DNA of 64,000 bases from Coffea arabica. Lineage: Eukaryota > Streptophyta > Magnoliopsida > Gentianales > Rubiaceae. A program made the position numbers and the translations under genes. Of this stretch, positions 1 through 10,353 are shown piece by piece (position 1 is the first letter of the stretch; every line of letters begins with the position of its first letter). The stretch spans positions 29,629,001 to 29,693,000 of the forward strand of contig NC_092316.1 in NCBI RefSeq assembly GCF_036785885.1. The letters are read 5' to 3'. The notes below the pieces were generated by a model. That model had not been told where the DNA came from. It ran no database searches and worked only from the letters and a program-made list of their open reading frames with translations.

Positions 1-1993
1 GAAACTACACACAAGAGCTTTCCAATGGTATAAAATTCCCCCTGCTAATTCGTTTTGAGTGAGTCGTAGCGAACTGGCAAAGTGGACTGATTTACTTCAC
101 CTATTTACCCGAGAAAATCATACAGCTGCATCTTGTGGCTCAATTTCATCCCTCTTATGAAAAGAATTTGAACATTATTTCTTCTGATGATTTATAAAAT
201 TTTGAATCTAGTTTTCAACGCCATAAACCATTCCCAATTTGGACTTGTGTAGAGTTAGTTATGACCTGATTTCAAAACTGTGTCGAAACTTTGTGACTGA
301 AAATCGCGGAACAAGTTGCGAAAACCAGTTTTCTTAAACTATTGTATCTTGGTGTTGGAGAATCCAAACTCAGTTCCGTTTGTTGTGTTTGAAACTTGAC
401 TTGAAGTTCTTGCTGTGTTATAATTTCAGAGGCTAATTCAATTCCTGTGAATTTTGCCAAATTTTCAAATTTTATTGAAAAATCAAGACTGTTTCTGCCC
501 TATTTTAATAAAACAGTAAGTTTGAGCTGAGATTTGAATGCCTTCTAATTTGAATCAGAGAAAGTATCTTCTGGAAAGTTTTAGTACTTTGAATTTAGTT
601 TCCAACGGTATAAATTTTCTAGTTTTTGGACTTACTGAACTCAAGATATGAATTTTCAAGTGTTGTCGCGTAAAGCTGGAAATTTTTGATTTCCAACAAA
701 ATGAACTTTTATGAACTTGGAAGTTCCTTTTAAAATTGATAGTTCATTTCAAACTTGATTTCATGGATGATACAAGTTCTTTTGTGACTTTAAACCTTCA
801 TTTGGGAATCTCGGGTTTCAATGGAATAAAACTCTTTTGATGCGTTGTCCTAGTTCTAAGCAAACGAACTTTCTTCTTTGTATGCTCAATGACCTAGGGT
901 ATCCGTGAGTGATGGTTGGTTAATATTTCTTCAGGTGCTCAAAAGGGTTTAGAAAGGAATCTCGGCGAGGAACTTTAAAGGAATTTCTTACTCACTTGCT
1001 TTTGAAATTGGTGAGTGTCAAGTGCATGACGTGTTGTATAATATTTGAACTACTTCTTGTTGAATATGTGAATTGGACTTATCGAGATGAGTATGTATTT
1101 TATCGCACTTGTTTTCTCTTGCTTGACTTGATAAATGACTTGCTCGTACTTGATAATCATATTCGTGCTTGTGCATGACTTGGTGTCGATTTGAGAAAAA
1201 TCTCATCGACTTGCACTTGTACTTGTGGGGAAGCCCAAATTCCATTGACTAACCTTGTAACTCAAGCCGGCATGGGCTTGGTCGAGAAGCTTGGTGAATC
1301 ATGGAAAATTATATAGCTTGATCTTTTGAGATCTTGCTTGACATACTCGAGTAATATTGCCATTTCGTGTGTGTTTGATTCCGGATCCGAGAGGATGAAA
1401 TGGTGAATAGAGAAAGTAAGTGGGGTTTTACAAACTTGTGTATTTACTCGGTTGACGGAGTGTCACCACTTGGAAGTGTTGGATCAAACCTTGGCAAAGC
1501 AAATGAGGATTTAGCTCCTGAGAGCTCCCGTATCCTTATTGATTGTGTTTTGTTTTCCTTTGTGAGTTACATGAATATTATGGATGCCTTCTTGTATAAG
1601 CTTTAATGCTAGTTGTATTTATTTGTTTGCCTGCTTTTCTTGGCCTCACTGAGCGTTAGCTTACTCCTGTAGTTTGTTTTCCTTAGAAGGAACTTGAAGT
1701 GGAAAGGTTTTGGAGAAGCTGGCTTTGATTTTCTTTTGGTCCAATTGTGGATGTAAATGATTTAGTCAACTTTTGATGGTTGTATTTTGGGGAAATTTGA
1801 TGTAACTTTTGGAAATATTGTAATGTAGAATTTGATGACTATTGAAGGAAGCGACTTTTCTTTATATTAATTTTCTTACTGGTTGTTTAGTTCTAAGTTA
1901 TAAATCTTGACTTGTATCAAATCCTGATGAAAGTTAGGCAAGCAACCCGCCGTAACTCTAGGATTCGCCCTAAGGAAAAGTTGGATCTTCACA
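1..1993 (+). mobile_element. Degraded 3' part of a long LTR (Ty3/gypsy, possibly a solo LTR)
   Basis: No intact reading frame. The stretch follows, in order, landmarks of the intact 3.0-kb LTR at 12825-15846. These are a TTTATCGCACT box near 1098, a 'catactcgagtaatatt' block near 1340, a TGAGC...GCTTA hairpin at 1650-1663 followed by a TTTGTTTTCCTTA tract, and a 3' terminus near 1935-1993 that resembles 'acccgc..aactct..g.attcgccctaagg' and ends in CACA. No primer-binding site follows position 1993, so it is more likely a solo or truncated LTR than the 5' LTR of an element. The left end lies outside the window. It is far more diverged than the other LTRs here and so is probably older. Confidence 0.6.
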
Positions 1994-3110
1994 ACCCTGG
2001 CTCAAGTTTTTCCAGAAAAATTTCTGCACTTTTTTTTCTCCTTTTCTCTCCCTGCTTTCTCTCTTTTTCTTGTTCCACCGCTTCCCCTCTTGTTTCTTTT
2101 GTTATCTCTTTCTTAGACCCCGTTTTTATCTATTTATATGGAATCAAAGCTCTCTCCAACCCTAATGTCAATGGGTGTGATGAAACAGATTTTTGGGGAT
2201 GATTTGAAGCCATTAGATAGCAGATTTTGGATAAGAATTGGAAGATGATCTGGTCCCTTGGGGGGCTTATAAGGAAAGAAAAAAATTGCAAAAATGAGTG
2301 GCTCCAAATGCTAGCTGCAAAAACTTGGTACCATGCCTTCTGGTACGAAGCCATGAACGGCGTGCAACTCCTCGGTTTTTTTTTTCCTTAAACTGCAATT
2401 TTCCTCTTTTGTTTTCTTTTTTTCTTCTCTTTTTTTCTTTGTTTTTCTCGATTTTTCTAAAAGAAGATTTTTCTCAAGAAATAGAAATGAAACAGAATAA
2501 ATAAAAATAAATAAAAATTTAACTAAAATGAACAAAAATAGGAATAAAATGAAGAAAATAAAAATGGAAAAATTTTGGTGTCTACATTTATAACATCATT
2601 TCAGTAATTATACCAACACATAAACTTATATGAGTTGTACTCAATGCAAAAAGTTTGTAAAATAATTCCACATTTCAAAATTACCCAAATATCTCTATAA
2701 ATAAAAGTTTTAAATGTATAAATATGAGGACATTTCCGTAAACATATCCAAAAACATGCTGCTATCAGTTGTACCAAAATGTTTATAAAAACTGCACATC
2801 AATTCACATCCCCAAAATGCCCCTATCCATGCGGTTGAAATTCAAAATCACAACTCATTCTTATATAGTACGAGGATAAGAATATACTTTAATATACATT
2901 TTGATATTATCTAAATGTTCAAACTCGGTGGTTTTCAGTCATAGCATACGATGGTTTTTGAACCAACTTTTCCCAAAAAAAAAAAAAAAACTTAAGATTA
3001 TACGTTTATAGGTTAATATACACTTTGACATTGAAAATGATAAAGGTATGGTTTGAGCCCCACGCATACCGTACACAACGAGATCAGTAGCCTAATCCTA
3101 CGGTTCATTG
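1994..3110. other. Intergenic, low-complexity; no gene seen
   Basis: 1994-2585 contains long pyrimidine runs (2030-2110, 2378-2460) and then an A-rich stretch ending in 'ttttggtgtctaca' near 2585, which resembles the end of some other plant LTRs. 2586-3110 is AT-rich with a poly(A) run near 2975. Reading frames are short and show no recognisable protein. It probably holds decayed transposon sequence and the distal promoter region of the NFXL1 gene. Confidence 0.5.
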
Positions 3111-3227
3111 ACCGACTCACAATTTGCTTATATTACCATTTGCCACCTCAAACTTCTGGCAACTGTCCAATCTTACCGCCTTGGCCTCCAAGCCAGATTT
3201 TCTTGATTTTCCCCTCCCTCTTCCCCC

Positions 3228-3234
3228 TATAAAT
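3228..3234 (+). promoter_or_regulatory. TATA box of the NFXL1 gene
   Basis: TATAAAT follows a pyrimidine-rich stretch (ccctccctcttcccccTATAAAT), about 590 bp before the NFXL1 start codon. Plant TATA boxes lie about 30 bp before the transcription start, which puts the start near 3260 in a CT-rich leader. The downstream leader has no ATG once the intron at 3425-3711 is removed, which fits a real promoter here. Confidence 0.55.
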
Positions 3235-3424
3235 CCTCCCAGTTCTGCATCCCTCTCCCTTCGATTCTCCTTCCTCTCTGTCAAAGAGAGAACATTGTGG
3301 CACAATAAAAAGAAAAAATCGCAAGAACCTACTTGGGTCTGGTTTATACTTAACGAATAATCTGAAGTAACATTTTTTGGGGTTCCATTTTTTGCCTGAA
3401 TTATCGTCGACCGTTCTTCGTCAG

Positions 3425-3711
3425 GTACTTATCTGTTCCTGCTTCAGCATTTTCAACGATCGAATGCTCTGTACTTTTCATTTTTATGTGGAGATTTACA
3501 TGTGATGCTTGATTTCGGATCTTTCTGTCTGGTTTTTCGGTTTCTGATCGTTTAATAGTGTAAGATAAGCCATTAAGTTTGTGCCTTTCTTGTTTCTCTT
3601 GTCAATTTAGTTGTAGAATTGAATTAACTGTTTTGTTCATAGAACGCCTTTCTCAGAATGGTCACTTGTTCTGTTTCTTTTAAAGTTGGATTTCTGTTTT
3701 ACTTTCTACAG
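3425..3711 (+). other. Probable intron in the NFXL1 5' UTR
   Basis: A donor CAG|GTACTT at 3422-3430 and an acceptor with a pyrimidine tract (tttctgttttactttctacAG|att) ending at 3711 bound 287 bp of T-rich sequence. The intron contains several ATG triplets. The flanking leader exons (about 3260-3424 and 3712-3814) contain none, so splicing would give a leader free of upstream start codons. This is inference from sequence; no transcript evidence is available. Confidence 0.55.
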
Positions 3712-3814
3712 ATTAATTAGCGGTTGAAGGTTGTGTTGGGTTGATTCTTGTGGTTAAAATTTCGACTGTCTGGCAATTAGGGATATTAGGAATTTCACAT
3801 CTTCAAATCAGAAT

Positions 3815-6800
3815 ATGAGCTTTCCAGTACAGCGCAACAGAAGAGATAATCGGTCAAGGAATAGAACTACTAGTCCTGTTCAAGGTGCTCGACGTGAGTG
3901 GGTCCTGCGTGGTCCGGCTCCCATTGCCACCACCGCTGCTCCCACTCCCACCACTGCCGCTATACCTCCTACCAATTACAGCCCTGCGGTGGCTGCTGAT
4001 GATGTGATTAGAAATGGAAACAATGGGGACCAGAATGGCAGGTCAGTTCCACCTGCTAACAGGACCAGGAGCACTTCAGGAGCCAGATGCATTATGCGTC
4101 AGCATTCGAATCAGAGGAGGGAGCGGGATAAAGAGAAGCAGAGGGATCATAGTAGAGAGGTAAAAGGGTCGAAGGATCTTAACTTACCTTTACTTGTCCA
4201 AGAAATTCAGGATAAGTTGATGAAAGGTTCTGTGGAGTGCATGATTTGTTATGATATGGTAAGGAGGTCTGCACCAATCTGGTCATGTTCTAGCTGTTAT
4301 TCTATTTTTCACTTAGCATGTATTAAGAAATGGGCAAGGGCTCCTACTTCAGTCGACTTGTCAGCAGAGAAGGGTCAGGGGTGTAACTGGAGGTGCCCTG
4401 GTTGTCAAGCTGTACAGCTCATGTCCTCGAAGGAGATTCGGTATGTTTGTTTTTGTGGGAAAAGGCAGGATCCTCCTCCTGATTTGTATTTGACTCCCCA
4501 TTCTTGTGGAGAGCCTTGTGGCAAGGCACTTGAGAAGGAAGTTCCTGGTTCAGGTATGGCAAAGGAGGATCTTTGTCCTCATCTATGTGTCCTGCAATGT
4601 CATCCTGGTCCTTGTCCTCCTTGTAAAGCTTTTGCTCCGGCAAGGTGGTGCCCCTGTGGGAAGCAAGTAATCACTACAAGATGCTCTGATCGAAAGTCTG
4701 TTCTTACATGTGGACAGCGGTGTGATAAGCTTCTTGATTGTGGGCGTCATCGTTGTGAGCGGACTTGCCATGTTGGTCCTTGTGATCCATGTGACGTGCT
4801 GGTTAATGCCTCATGTTTTTGCAAGAAGAAGATTGAGGTTGTGCTTTGTGGAGACATGGTTGTGAAAGGAGAAATTAGAGCAGACGATGGTGTCTTTTCT
4901 TGTAGTTCTATCTGTGAGAAGAAATTGGGCTGCAGGAATCATTTTTGTGATGATATATGCCATCCTGGACCGTGTGGAGAATGTGACTTGTTGCCAAGTA
5001 AAATTAAAACATGCTGCTGTGGTAAAATGAGGTTAAAGGAAGATCGAGAGAGTTGTCTGGACCCAATTTCAACATGTTCACAAACCTGTGGTAAAAGCCT
5101 GCCCTGTGGGGTTCATCATTGTAAAGAGATGTGTCATACTGGAGTTTGTGCACCTTGTCCTGTTTTGGTTACTCAAAAATGCCGCTGTGGTTCGACTTCT
5201 CGGACTGTGGAGTGCTACAGAACAACAGCAGAAAATGAAAATTTTACTTGTGACAGACCTTGTGGGCAGAAGAAAAATTGTGGGAGGCACCGATGCAGCG
5301 AGAGGTGCTGTCCTTTGTCAAATCCAAACAAATCCTTTTCTGGTGATTGGGATCCACACTTGTGCTCAATGCCATGTGGTAAGAAGTTAAGGTGCAGGCA
5401 GCATTCCTGCCACTCATTCTGTCACAGTGGCCATTGTCCTCCCTGCCTAGATACAATTTTCACCGACTTGACTTGCACTTGTGGAAGGACATCAATTCCT
5501 CCTCCACTGCCTTGTGGTACACCTCCTCCTTCTTGTCAGTATCCCTGCTCAGTTCCTCAGCCTTGTGGCCATCCATCCACTCACAGCTGCCACCTTGGAG
5601 ACTGCCCACCCTGCACGATACCTATAGCAAAAGAGTGCATTGGTGGACATGTGGTCCTGAGGAACATTCCTTGTGGTTCAAAGGATATACGATGTAACAA
5701 ACTTTGTGGTAAGACGAGGCAGTGTGGTTTGCATGCATGTGCTCGAACTTGTCATCCTTCACCTTGTGATACTCCTAGTGGAACTAGTATTGGCTCAAGA
5801 GCTTCTTGTGGGCAGCCCTGTGGTGCTCCGAGGAGGGATTGCCGGCATACATGCACTGCTCTTTGTCACCCAACTGGTTCCTGTCCTGATGTAAGATGTG
5901 AGTTTCCTGTTTCGATTACATGTTCTTGTGGGCGAATAAATGCTACTGTTCCTTGTGATGCTGGAGGCAGTGGTGGTGGGTATAGCAGCGATACAGTTTT
6001 AGAAGCTTCTATAGTCCAGAAGTTGCCGGCGCCTCTTCAACCTGTTGAAGGTAATGTAAAGGTGCCACTTGGTCAGAGGAAACTGATGTGCGATGATGAA
6101 TGTGCAAAGACTGAAAGAAAAAAGGTGCTTGCTGATGCTTTTGGTGTTACAACTCCAAACTTGGATGCACTTCACTTTGGTGAGAATGCTGTTGTTTCTG
6201 AAGTGCTCAGTGATCTACTACGTAGGGAACCTAAATGGGTGCTGTCTGTGGAAGAGAGATGCAAATATCTGGTTCTAGGAAGGGGCAGAGGTGGAATTAA
6301 TGCTGTTAAAGTTCATGTCTTTTGCCCAATGTCAAAGGAAAAGAGAGACATTGTCAGGTTAATAGCCGAAAGATGGAAACTTTCAGTAAATGCTGCTGGT
6401 TGGGAGCCAAAAAGATTCATTGTTCTTCATGTCACACCAAAGTCCAAAGCTCCCGCTCGCATACTTGGTCTGAAGGGCTGTCTTGCCAGTAACATGTTGC
6501 AGCCACCAGTTTTCGATCCTCTGGTAGACATGGATCCCAGGCTTGTTGTCGCTCTATTTGATTTGCCTAGGGATGCCGACATTAGCGCATTGGTTCTGAG
6601 GTTTGGTGGTGAATGTGAGCTGGTCTGGCTGAATGACAAGAATGCTTTGGCTGTTTTTAGTGATCCTGCCCGAGCAGCAACTGCCATGAGAAGATTGGAT
6701 CAAGGTTCATTGTATTATGGTGCTGTTGTAGTTCCTCACCATGGTGGAGCATCAGCTACAGCCGTAGCAGCTGCAGCTGCAGCCAATGCTTGGGGAGCAA

Positions 6801-7183
6801 CGGGACCATCCAAGGATGGTGGTGCAGTTACAGCTCTCAAGACGAATCCTTGGAAGAAAGCTGTAATGCAGGAACCTGATGGGAGGGAGAGTTCATGGGG
6901 TGCTGAGGACTGGTCAGATAATTCTGTTGATGTGCACTCATCCATTCGGAAGGGAAATGAAGTTCCGATATCTGCCACAAACAGATGGAGTGTTCTAGAT
7001 TCTGAAAATAGTTCGTCTACATCATCTGGCAGGAATGACGATTCTAGGAACAAGCCAGGAACTCCTCTAGTTTCCAGTGTTAAGCCGAGTTCAAGTAGTT
7101 CAGTTCTGCCTGGACAACCACAAGGAGCAGGGATCAATGAGATATCTGATGTAGTGGACGATTGGGAGAAGGCATACGATTGA
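3815..7183 (+). CDS. NFXL1: NF-X1-type zinc finger protein NFXL1 (transcription regulator / putative E3 ligase)
   Basis: A 1122-residue protein from one uninterrupted reading frame. It has a basic, low-complexity N-terminus (1-130). A RING/PHD-like C4HC3 module follows (C142, C145, C158, C161, H166, C169, C194, C197). About nine NF-X1 fingers run from residue 231 to 695, each of the type C-x3-C-x6-C-x2-H-x2-C-x3-C-H-x4-C-x2-C. Residues 780-875 resemble the R3H domain of the family, but the motif reads R844-x3-R848 rather than R-x3-H. The C-terminus is rich in Ser and Ala. Length and architecture match plant NFXL1 (Arabidopsis about 1190 residues) rather than the shorter NFXL2. Family members are nuclear and are known for modulating stress, defence and growth responses. 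This start is chosen because it is the first ATG of the spliced leader. Codon use and frame are intact, and it looks like the only functional host gene in the window. Confidence 0.93.
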   Translation: MSFPVQRNRRDNRSRNRTTSPVQGARREWVLRGPAPIATTAAPTPTTAAIPPTNYSPAVAADDVIRNGNNGDQNGRSVPPANRTRSTSGARCIMRQHSNQRRERDKEKQRDHSREVKGSKDLNLPLLVQEIQDKLMKGSVECMICYDMVRRSAPIWSCSSCYSIFHLACIKKWARAPTSVDLSAEKGQGCNWRCPGCQAVQLMSSKEIRYVCFCGKRQDPPPDLYLTPHSCGEPCGKALEKEVPGSGMAKEDLCPHLCVLQCHPGPCPPCKAFAPARWCPCGKQVITTRCSDRKSVLTCGQRCDKLLDCGRHRCERTCHVGPCDPCDVLVNASCFCKKKIEVVLCGDMVVKGEIRADDGVFSCSSICEKKLGCRNHFCDDICHPGPCGECDLLPSKIKTCCCGKMRLKEDRESCLDPISTCSQTCGKSLPCGVHHCKEMCHTGVCAPCPVLVTQKCRCGSTSRTVECYRTTAENENFTCDRPCGQKKNCGRHRCSERCCPLSNPNKSFSGDWDPHLCSMPCGKKLRCRQHSCHSFCHSGHCPPCLDTIFTDLTCTCGRTSIPPPLPCGTPPPSCQYPCSVPQPCGHPSTHSCHLGDCPPCTIPIAKECIGGHVVLRNIPCGSKDIRCNKLCGKTRQCGLHACARTCHPSPCDTPSGTSIGSRASCGQPCGAPRRDCRHTCTALCHPTGSCPDVRCEFPVSITCSCGRINATVPCDAGGSGGGYSSDTVLEASIVQKLPAPLQPVEGNVKVPLGQRKLMCDDECAKTERKKVLADAFGVTTPNLDALHFGENAVVSEVLSDLLRREPKWVLSVEERCKYLVLGRGRGGINAVKVHVFCPMSKEKRDIVRLIAERWKLSVNAAGWEPKRFIVLHVTPKSKAPARILGLKGCLASNMLQPPVFDPLVDMDPRLVVALFDLPRDADISALVLRFGGECELVWLNDKNALAVFSDPARAATAMRRLDQGSLYYGAVVVPHHGGASATAVAAAAAANAWGATGPSKDGGAVTALKTNPWKKAVMQEPDGRESSWGAEDWSDNSVDVHSSIRKGNEVPISATNRWSVLDSENSSSTSSGRNDDSRNKPGTPLVSSVKPSSSSSVLPGQPQGAGINEISDVVDDWEKAYD

Positions 7184-7816
7184 GAAAGACCTTTAATTCA
7201 TCAACTCTTCAAGCATTCAGAAAGCAGCAAGAGTCATATAGTCGCTCCTGTATATTCTTTTTTTCATTTGTTTTGTTTTGAAATGCAATTTTGGTGGTTG
7301 TGTTTTATTTTGCTTGTTTAATACACAACCTATATATGTATAATCCCTTTCTCCTCCTTCTTAAGAATGCCCAGAAAAAATGGGAATGTAAAAATCACAG
7401 AAGGAAGCATCTGCTTTGGTGGAATGCTGCTTGTGGGAATGCTCATAGAAGTGCATTCTAAATGAATGACTTAGTTGTCAAATATTTTCAGGTTTAAACA
7501 TGCTTTGCAGATTGTTACAAACATCTGGTTTCCCCTCCTGCTCTTTGAGGAACCTTGCAAGTATTCCTAGTGCAATGTCTTGCCCCACTTGTTTGTTTCT
7601 TTTTTTTTTTCCCCCACTGAGTGTTTCTCTTTCTTTTGATGTCTGTATGGTGTTTGACTATTGAGCCCCAGGATCGGTGGATCTAATATGTACGTCAGAA
7701 GCAAAGCCAGAGTAATTCCTGTATTGATTAACAATGATTAGTTTAGTCAAGCTTTTTGGGTGTAATTTTTGATCTTCTTCTGATGTTGTTGTTGATTTAT
7801 TGTTTCTGTGAATCAG
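7184..7816 (+). other. NFXL1 3' UTR and flank; nothing else seen
   Basis: AT-rich sequence after the NFXL1 stop codon. A T/G-rich stretch at 7255-7320, followed by 'tttaatacac' and 'tatatatgtataat' near 7317-7345, is a plausible plant polyadenylation region, but no single site can be fixed. No open frame of note lies before the glutamine synthetase pseudo-exon at 7817. Confidence 0.4.
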
Positions 7817-9390
7817 ACTCTAGCTGGACCAGTTAATGATCCTGCTAAGCTTCCCATGTGGAACTATGATTGGTCAAGCACTGGTCAATAGGGAAGTGGT
7901 CTTATAATATGTTGTTTCTTTTAACTGTGTTGTTTTAATACTTCAGTACTTTTTTGTTGTCCTTTTTATTTTCGCTTTTATTTTTTTATTTTATTTGCAA
8001 GAGACTTACTAATACGTTTCTTTTTTTTTTTTTTTTTTTTTAAATTTGGTGCCAAAATATAGTCCTCAGGCAATATTTAATGATCCATTCAGGAGGGGCA
8101 ATAACATTTTTGTGAGGGCCTTTTTATCTAGTACTAGTTGCTCGATTTAAGACTAGTCGATCTTATTCTGCTTTAAGTTTCAATGTAATTTTTTTATCGT
8201 GATGACTAAGTTATATGTGATGCTTACAGTCCTGCTGGGGAACCTATTCTAACAAACGAGAAGCAAAATGCTGCAAAGATATTTAGCAGTTCTGAAGCAT
8301 ATTTAGCAGTTCTGAAGTTGTTGCCGAGGAACCTTGGTATGTTCTAACTCTTTTTACTTTTACTGATCACGGTTCACGAATTTTTTTTATAATGTTTTGT
8401 TCAGACATATAAGTTAATCAAATGAAATAATGCAGGCATGGAATTGAGCAAGAGTACACCTTGCTGCAGAAGGAAGTTAAATGGCCTATTGGATGGCTAG
8501 TCGGAGGGTATCCTGGACCGCAGGTGCTGTGTCTTTGTTTCATTTGATGTCCATTGAGTTGCTTGGTTGTTGTTATTCATTATTGGCTTCCTATATACAA
8601 TCGTTCAAGTCATATTTTACCTGTTACTGGCTTTTTACTTGAATTTGAGGTATCTTCTATACCGAGTTCTTGATTTGGTAATTTATCTCATCTAACTCAC
8701 AGGGACCATACTATTGCAGTGCTGGAGCTGACAAGGCTTATCGTGACATTGTTGACTCACATTATAAAGCTAGTCTCTATGCAGGCATGGAATCGAGCAA
8801 GAGTACGCCTTGCTGCAGAAGGAAGTTAACTGGCCTATTGGATGGCCAGTCGGAGGGTATCCTGGACCGCAGGTGCTGTCTTTGTTTCATTTGATATCCA
8901 TTAAGTTGCTTGGTGGTTGTTATTCATTGTTGGCTTCCTATATACAATCGTTCAAGTCATATTTTACCTGTTACTGGCTTTTTGCTTGAATTTGAGGTAT
9001 CTTCTATACAGAGTTCTTGATTTGGTAATTTATCTCATCTAACTCACAGGGACCATACTATTGCAGGGCTGGAGCTGACAAGGCTTATCATGACATTGTT
9101 GACTCACATTATAAAGCTAGTCTCTATGCAGGCATGGAATCGAGCAAGAGTACACCTTGCTGCAGAAGGAAGTTAAATGGCCTATTGGATGGCCAGTCGG
9201 AGGGTATCCTGGACCGCAGGTGCTGTGCCTTTGTTTCATTTGATGTCCATTAAGTTGCTTGGTTGTTGTTTTTCATTATTGGCTTCCTATATACAATCGT
9301 TCAAGTCATATTTTACCTGTTACTGGCTTTTTGCTTGAATTTGAGGTATCTTCTATACAGAGTTCTTGATTTGGTAATTTATCTCATCTA
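7817..9390 (+). pseudogene. Cytosolic glutamine synthetase (GS1) pseudogene, internally duplicated
   Basis: Exon pieces in order encode recognisable parts of plant glutamine synthetase. They are 7817-7891 ([15 protein letters not shown]...SSTGQ then stop), 8064-8111 (PQAIFNDPFRRGNNIFV), about 8231-8337 ([20 protein letters not shown]..., with a 19-20 bp internal duplication), 8437-8523 ([19 protein letters not shown]...GGYPGPQ) and 8702-8785 ([22 protein letters not shown]...). The last two pieces, with the intron between them, are then repeated. The first exons and everything after the 'SLYAG' segment are missing. There is a stop after SSTGQ, and the insertion at 9391 interrupts the third repeat. 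The enzyme makes glutamine from glutamate and ammonia; this copy cannot. Introns are kept, so it arose by DNA duplication and not by reverse transcription. Confidence 0.88.
8432..9390 (+). repeat. Tandem repeat of a two-exon GS1 unit (about 348 bp, 2.75 copies)
   Basis: Copies start at 8432, 8781 and 9128 (offsets 349 and 347). Each begins GCAGGCATGGAAT and runs through one pseudo-exon (GIEQEYTLL...), an intron, and in copies 1 and 2 the next pseudo-exon (GPYYC...LYAG). Copies differ by scattered substitutions. Copy 3 stops at 9390 inside the intron, where the Helitron terminus begins. The start of the unit (tGCAGGCATGG) matches the sequence at its end, so a short homology at the two junctions probably drove the duplication. 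Confidence 0.9.
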
Positions 9391-9420
9391 CTAGGAGGCA
9401 CAAAACGCGCTGCGCGCGTT
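9391..9420 (-). mobile_element. Helitron 3' terminus (CTAG end plus hairpin)
   Basis: On the minus strand the sequence reads AACGCGC, loop GCA, GCGCGTT (7-bp perfect stem, 9404-9420), then 9 nt, then CTAG (9394-9391), followed by T. This is the classic plant Helitron 3' end: a GC-rich hairpin about 10 nt before CTRR, inserted next to a T. The flank at 9390 is GS1 pseudogene intron cut off mid-repeat, which marks a true insertion boundary. The element extends toward higher coordinates. Confidence 0.8.
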
Positions 9421-9633
9421 GGGATAAACAGAAAATATGCCCACTTAGACATATGGATTCATGGAACAAAAATGTTTGTCAGTTAATTTGTGTACACAGC
9501 TAAATATAAATATACATGAATAAGTAGGAGGCAAAATTGTTTCACGAAAATAGGAATCCAAATCAGCTATCTTATCTTGAGCTTCAAATCCATAAGCTTC
9601 ATTTCAAAATTTACTCTATGGTCAACCATAGAG

Positions 9634-9924
9634 TTAACCCATATAGAGTATATTTGACCTGAATCCTGATACATGATCCATATCAAAATTTACACCAAAT
9701 TTCCCTTTATTCATATAGCAGTTGTATCCATGAAATCCTCCTTGCAACCGGGAGAAGAACAAAGAGGCCTGTTTCTTTGACGTTGACATGAAAATGAAGT
9801 CATCAATAAACCTTAAAAGCGGATATTTGCAGTGGTACATGACAGCTTTGTTCTCATGGTGGATTGCTGCAGACAAAGCATCACGTGTATCTTGGTTGCC
9901 AAATGAATGTGTGGGAAGCTCCAC
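9634..9924 (-). pseudogene. TERT: Fragment of telomerase reverse transcriptase (TERT), motif C region
   Basis: An open frame of 96 codons. From residue 34 on (YPLLRFIDDFIF, then STSKKQASLFFSRL, YNCYMNKGKFGVNF) it matches plant TERT around reverse-transcriptase motif C, with the catalytic Asp pair at residues 41-42, and continues to motif D-like sequence. Residues 1-33 are not recognised. The frame stops after the 'ILYMG' segment. The rest of TERT (about 1100-1200 residues in plants) is absent from the window, so this is a gene fragment about one exon long. It lies about 215 bp from the Helitron terminus and is probably captured DNA. It cannot encode a working telomerase. Confidence 0.8.
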
Positions 9925-10353
9925 AAACTTTCTCCAGATTTGTATCCAAAAACTTGTTCCTACTTTTTAACATCTCTTATGAAAAATCCAAAAGAAATCA
10001 AACAAAACTCCAGAAAAGATAAAACATCAAAAAGCAGCAAACAATCACAGCCAGATATTTAGCATAAGGGAAAGAACAAAGCATACAAGGAAAAAAGATG
10101 AAAAAATTAGCATTAAGACCATTGCATAGCAGCATTAGTAAAGCAAGGATCCAAGAAACACATAAAGGAGTAGGGGGGAAAGGCAATTCTCTAAGATTCC
10201 AACTCCATAAAAAAATTACCTACCATCGAACAAGCGAAAAATTTAGGTAAAGCAAACCAGCAAACAACTGCAACCTTGAATTTTGGGCCATGGTACAATT
10301 TAAGAATTCAAGAGGGCTAACAAGAGTCAGTCAAGCCAATTTAGCCAACATAC

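Noticed and set aside
1994..2585. Possible Tat/Ogre-type LTR end ('ttttggtgtctaca')
   Set aside because: Only the last 15-20 bases look similar. No primer site, partner LTR or coding region supports it.
6427..7137. Long antisense frames inside NFXL1 (6427-6687 and 6736-7137)
   Set aside because: Shadows of the real coding frame produced by its codon pattern; no recognisable protein.
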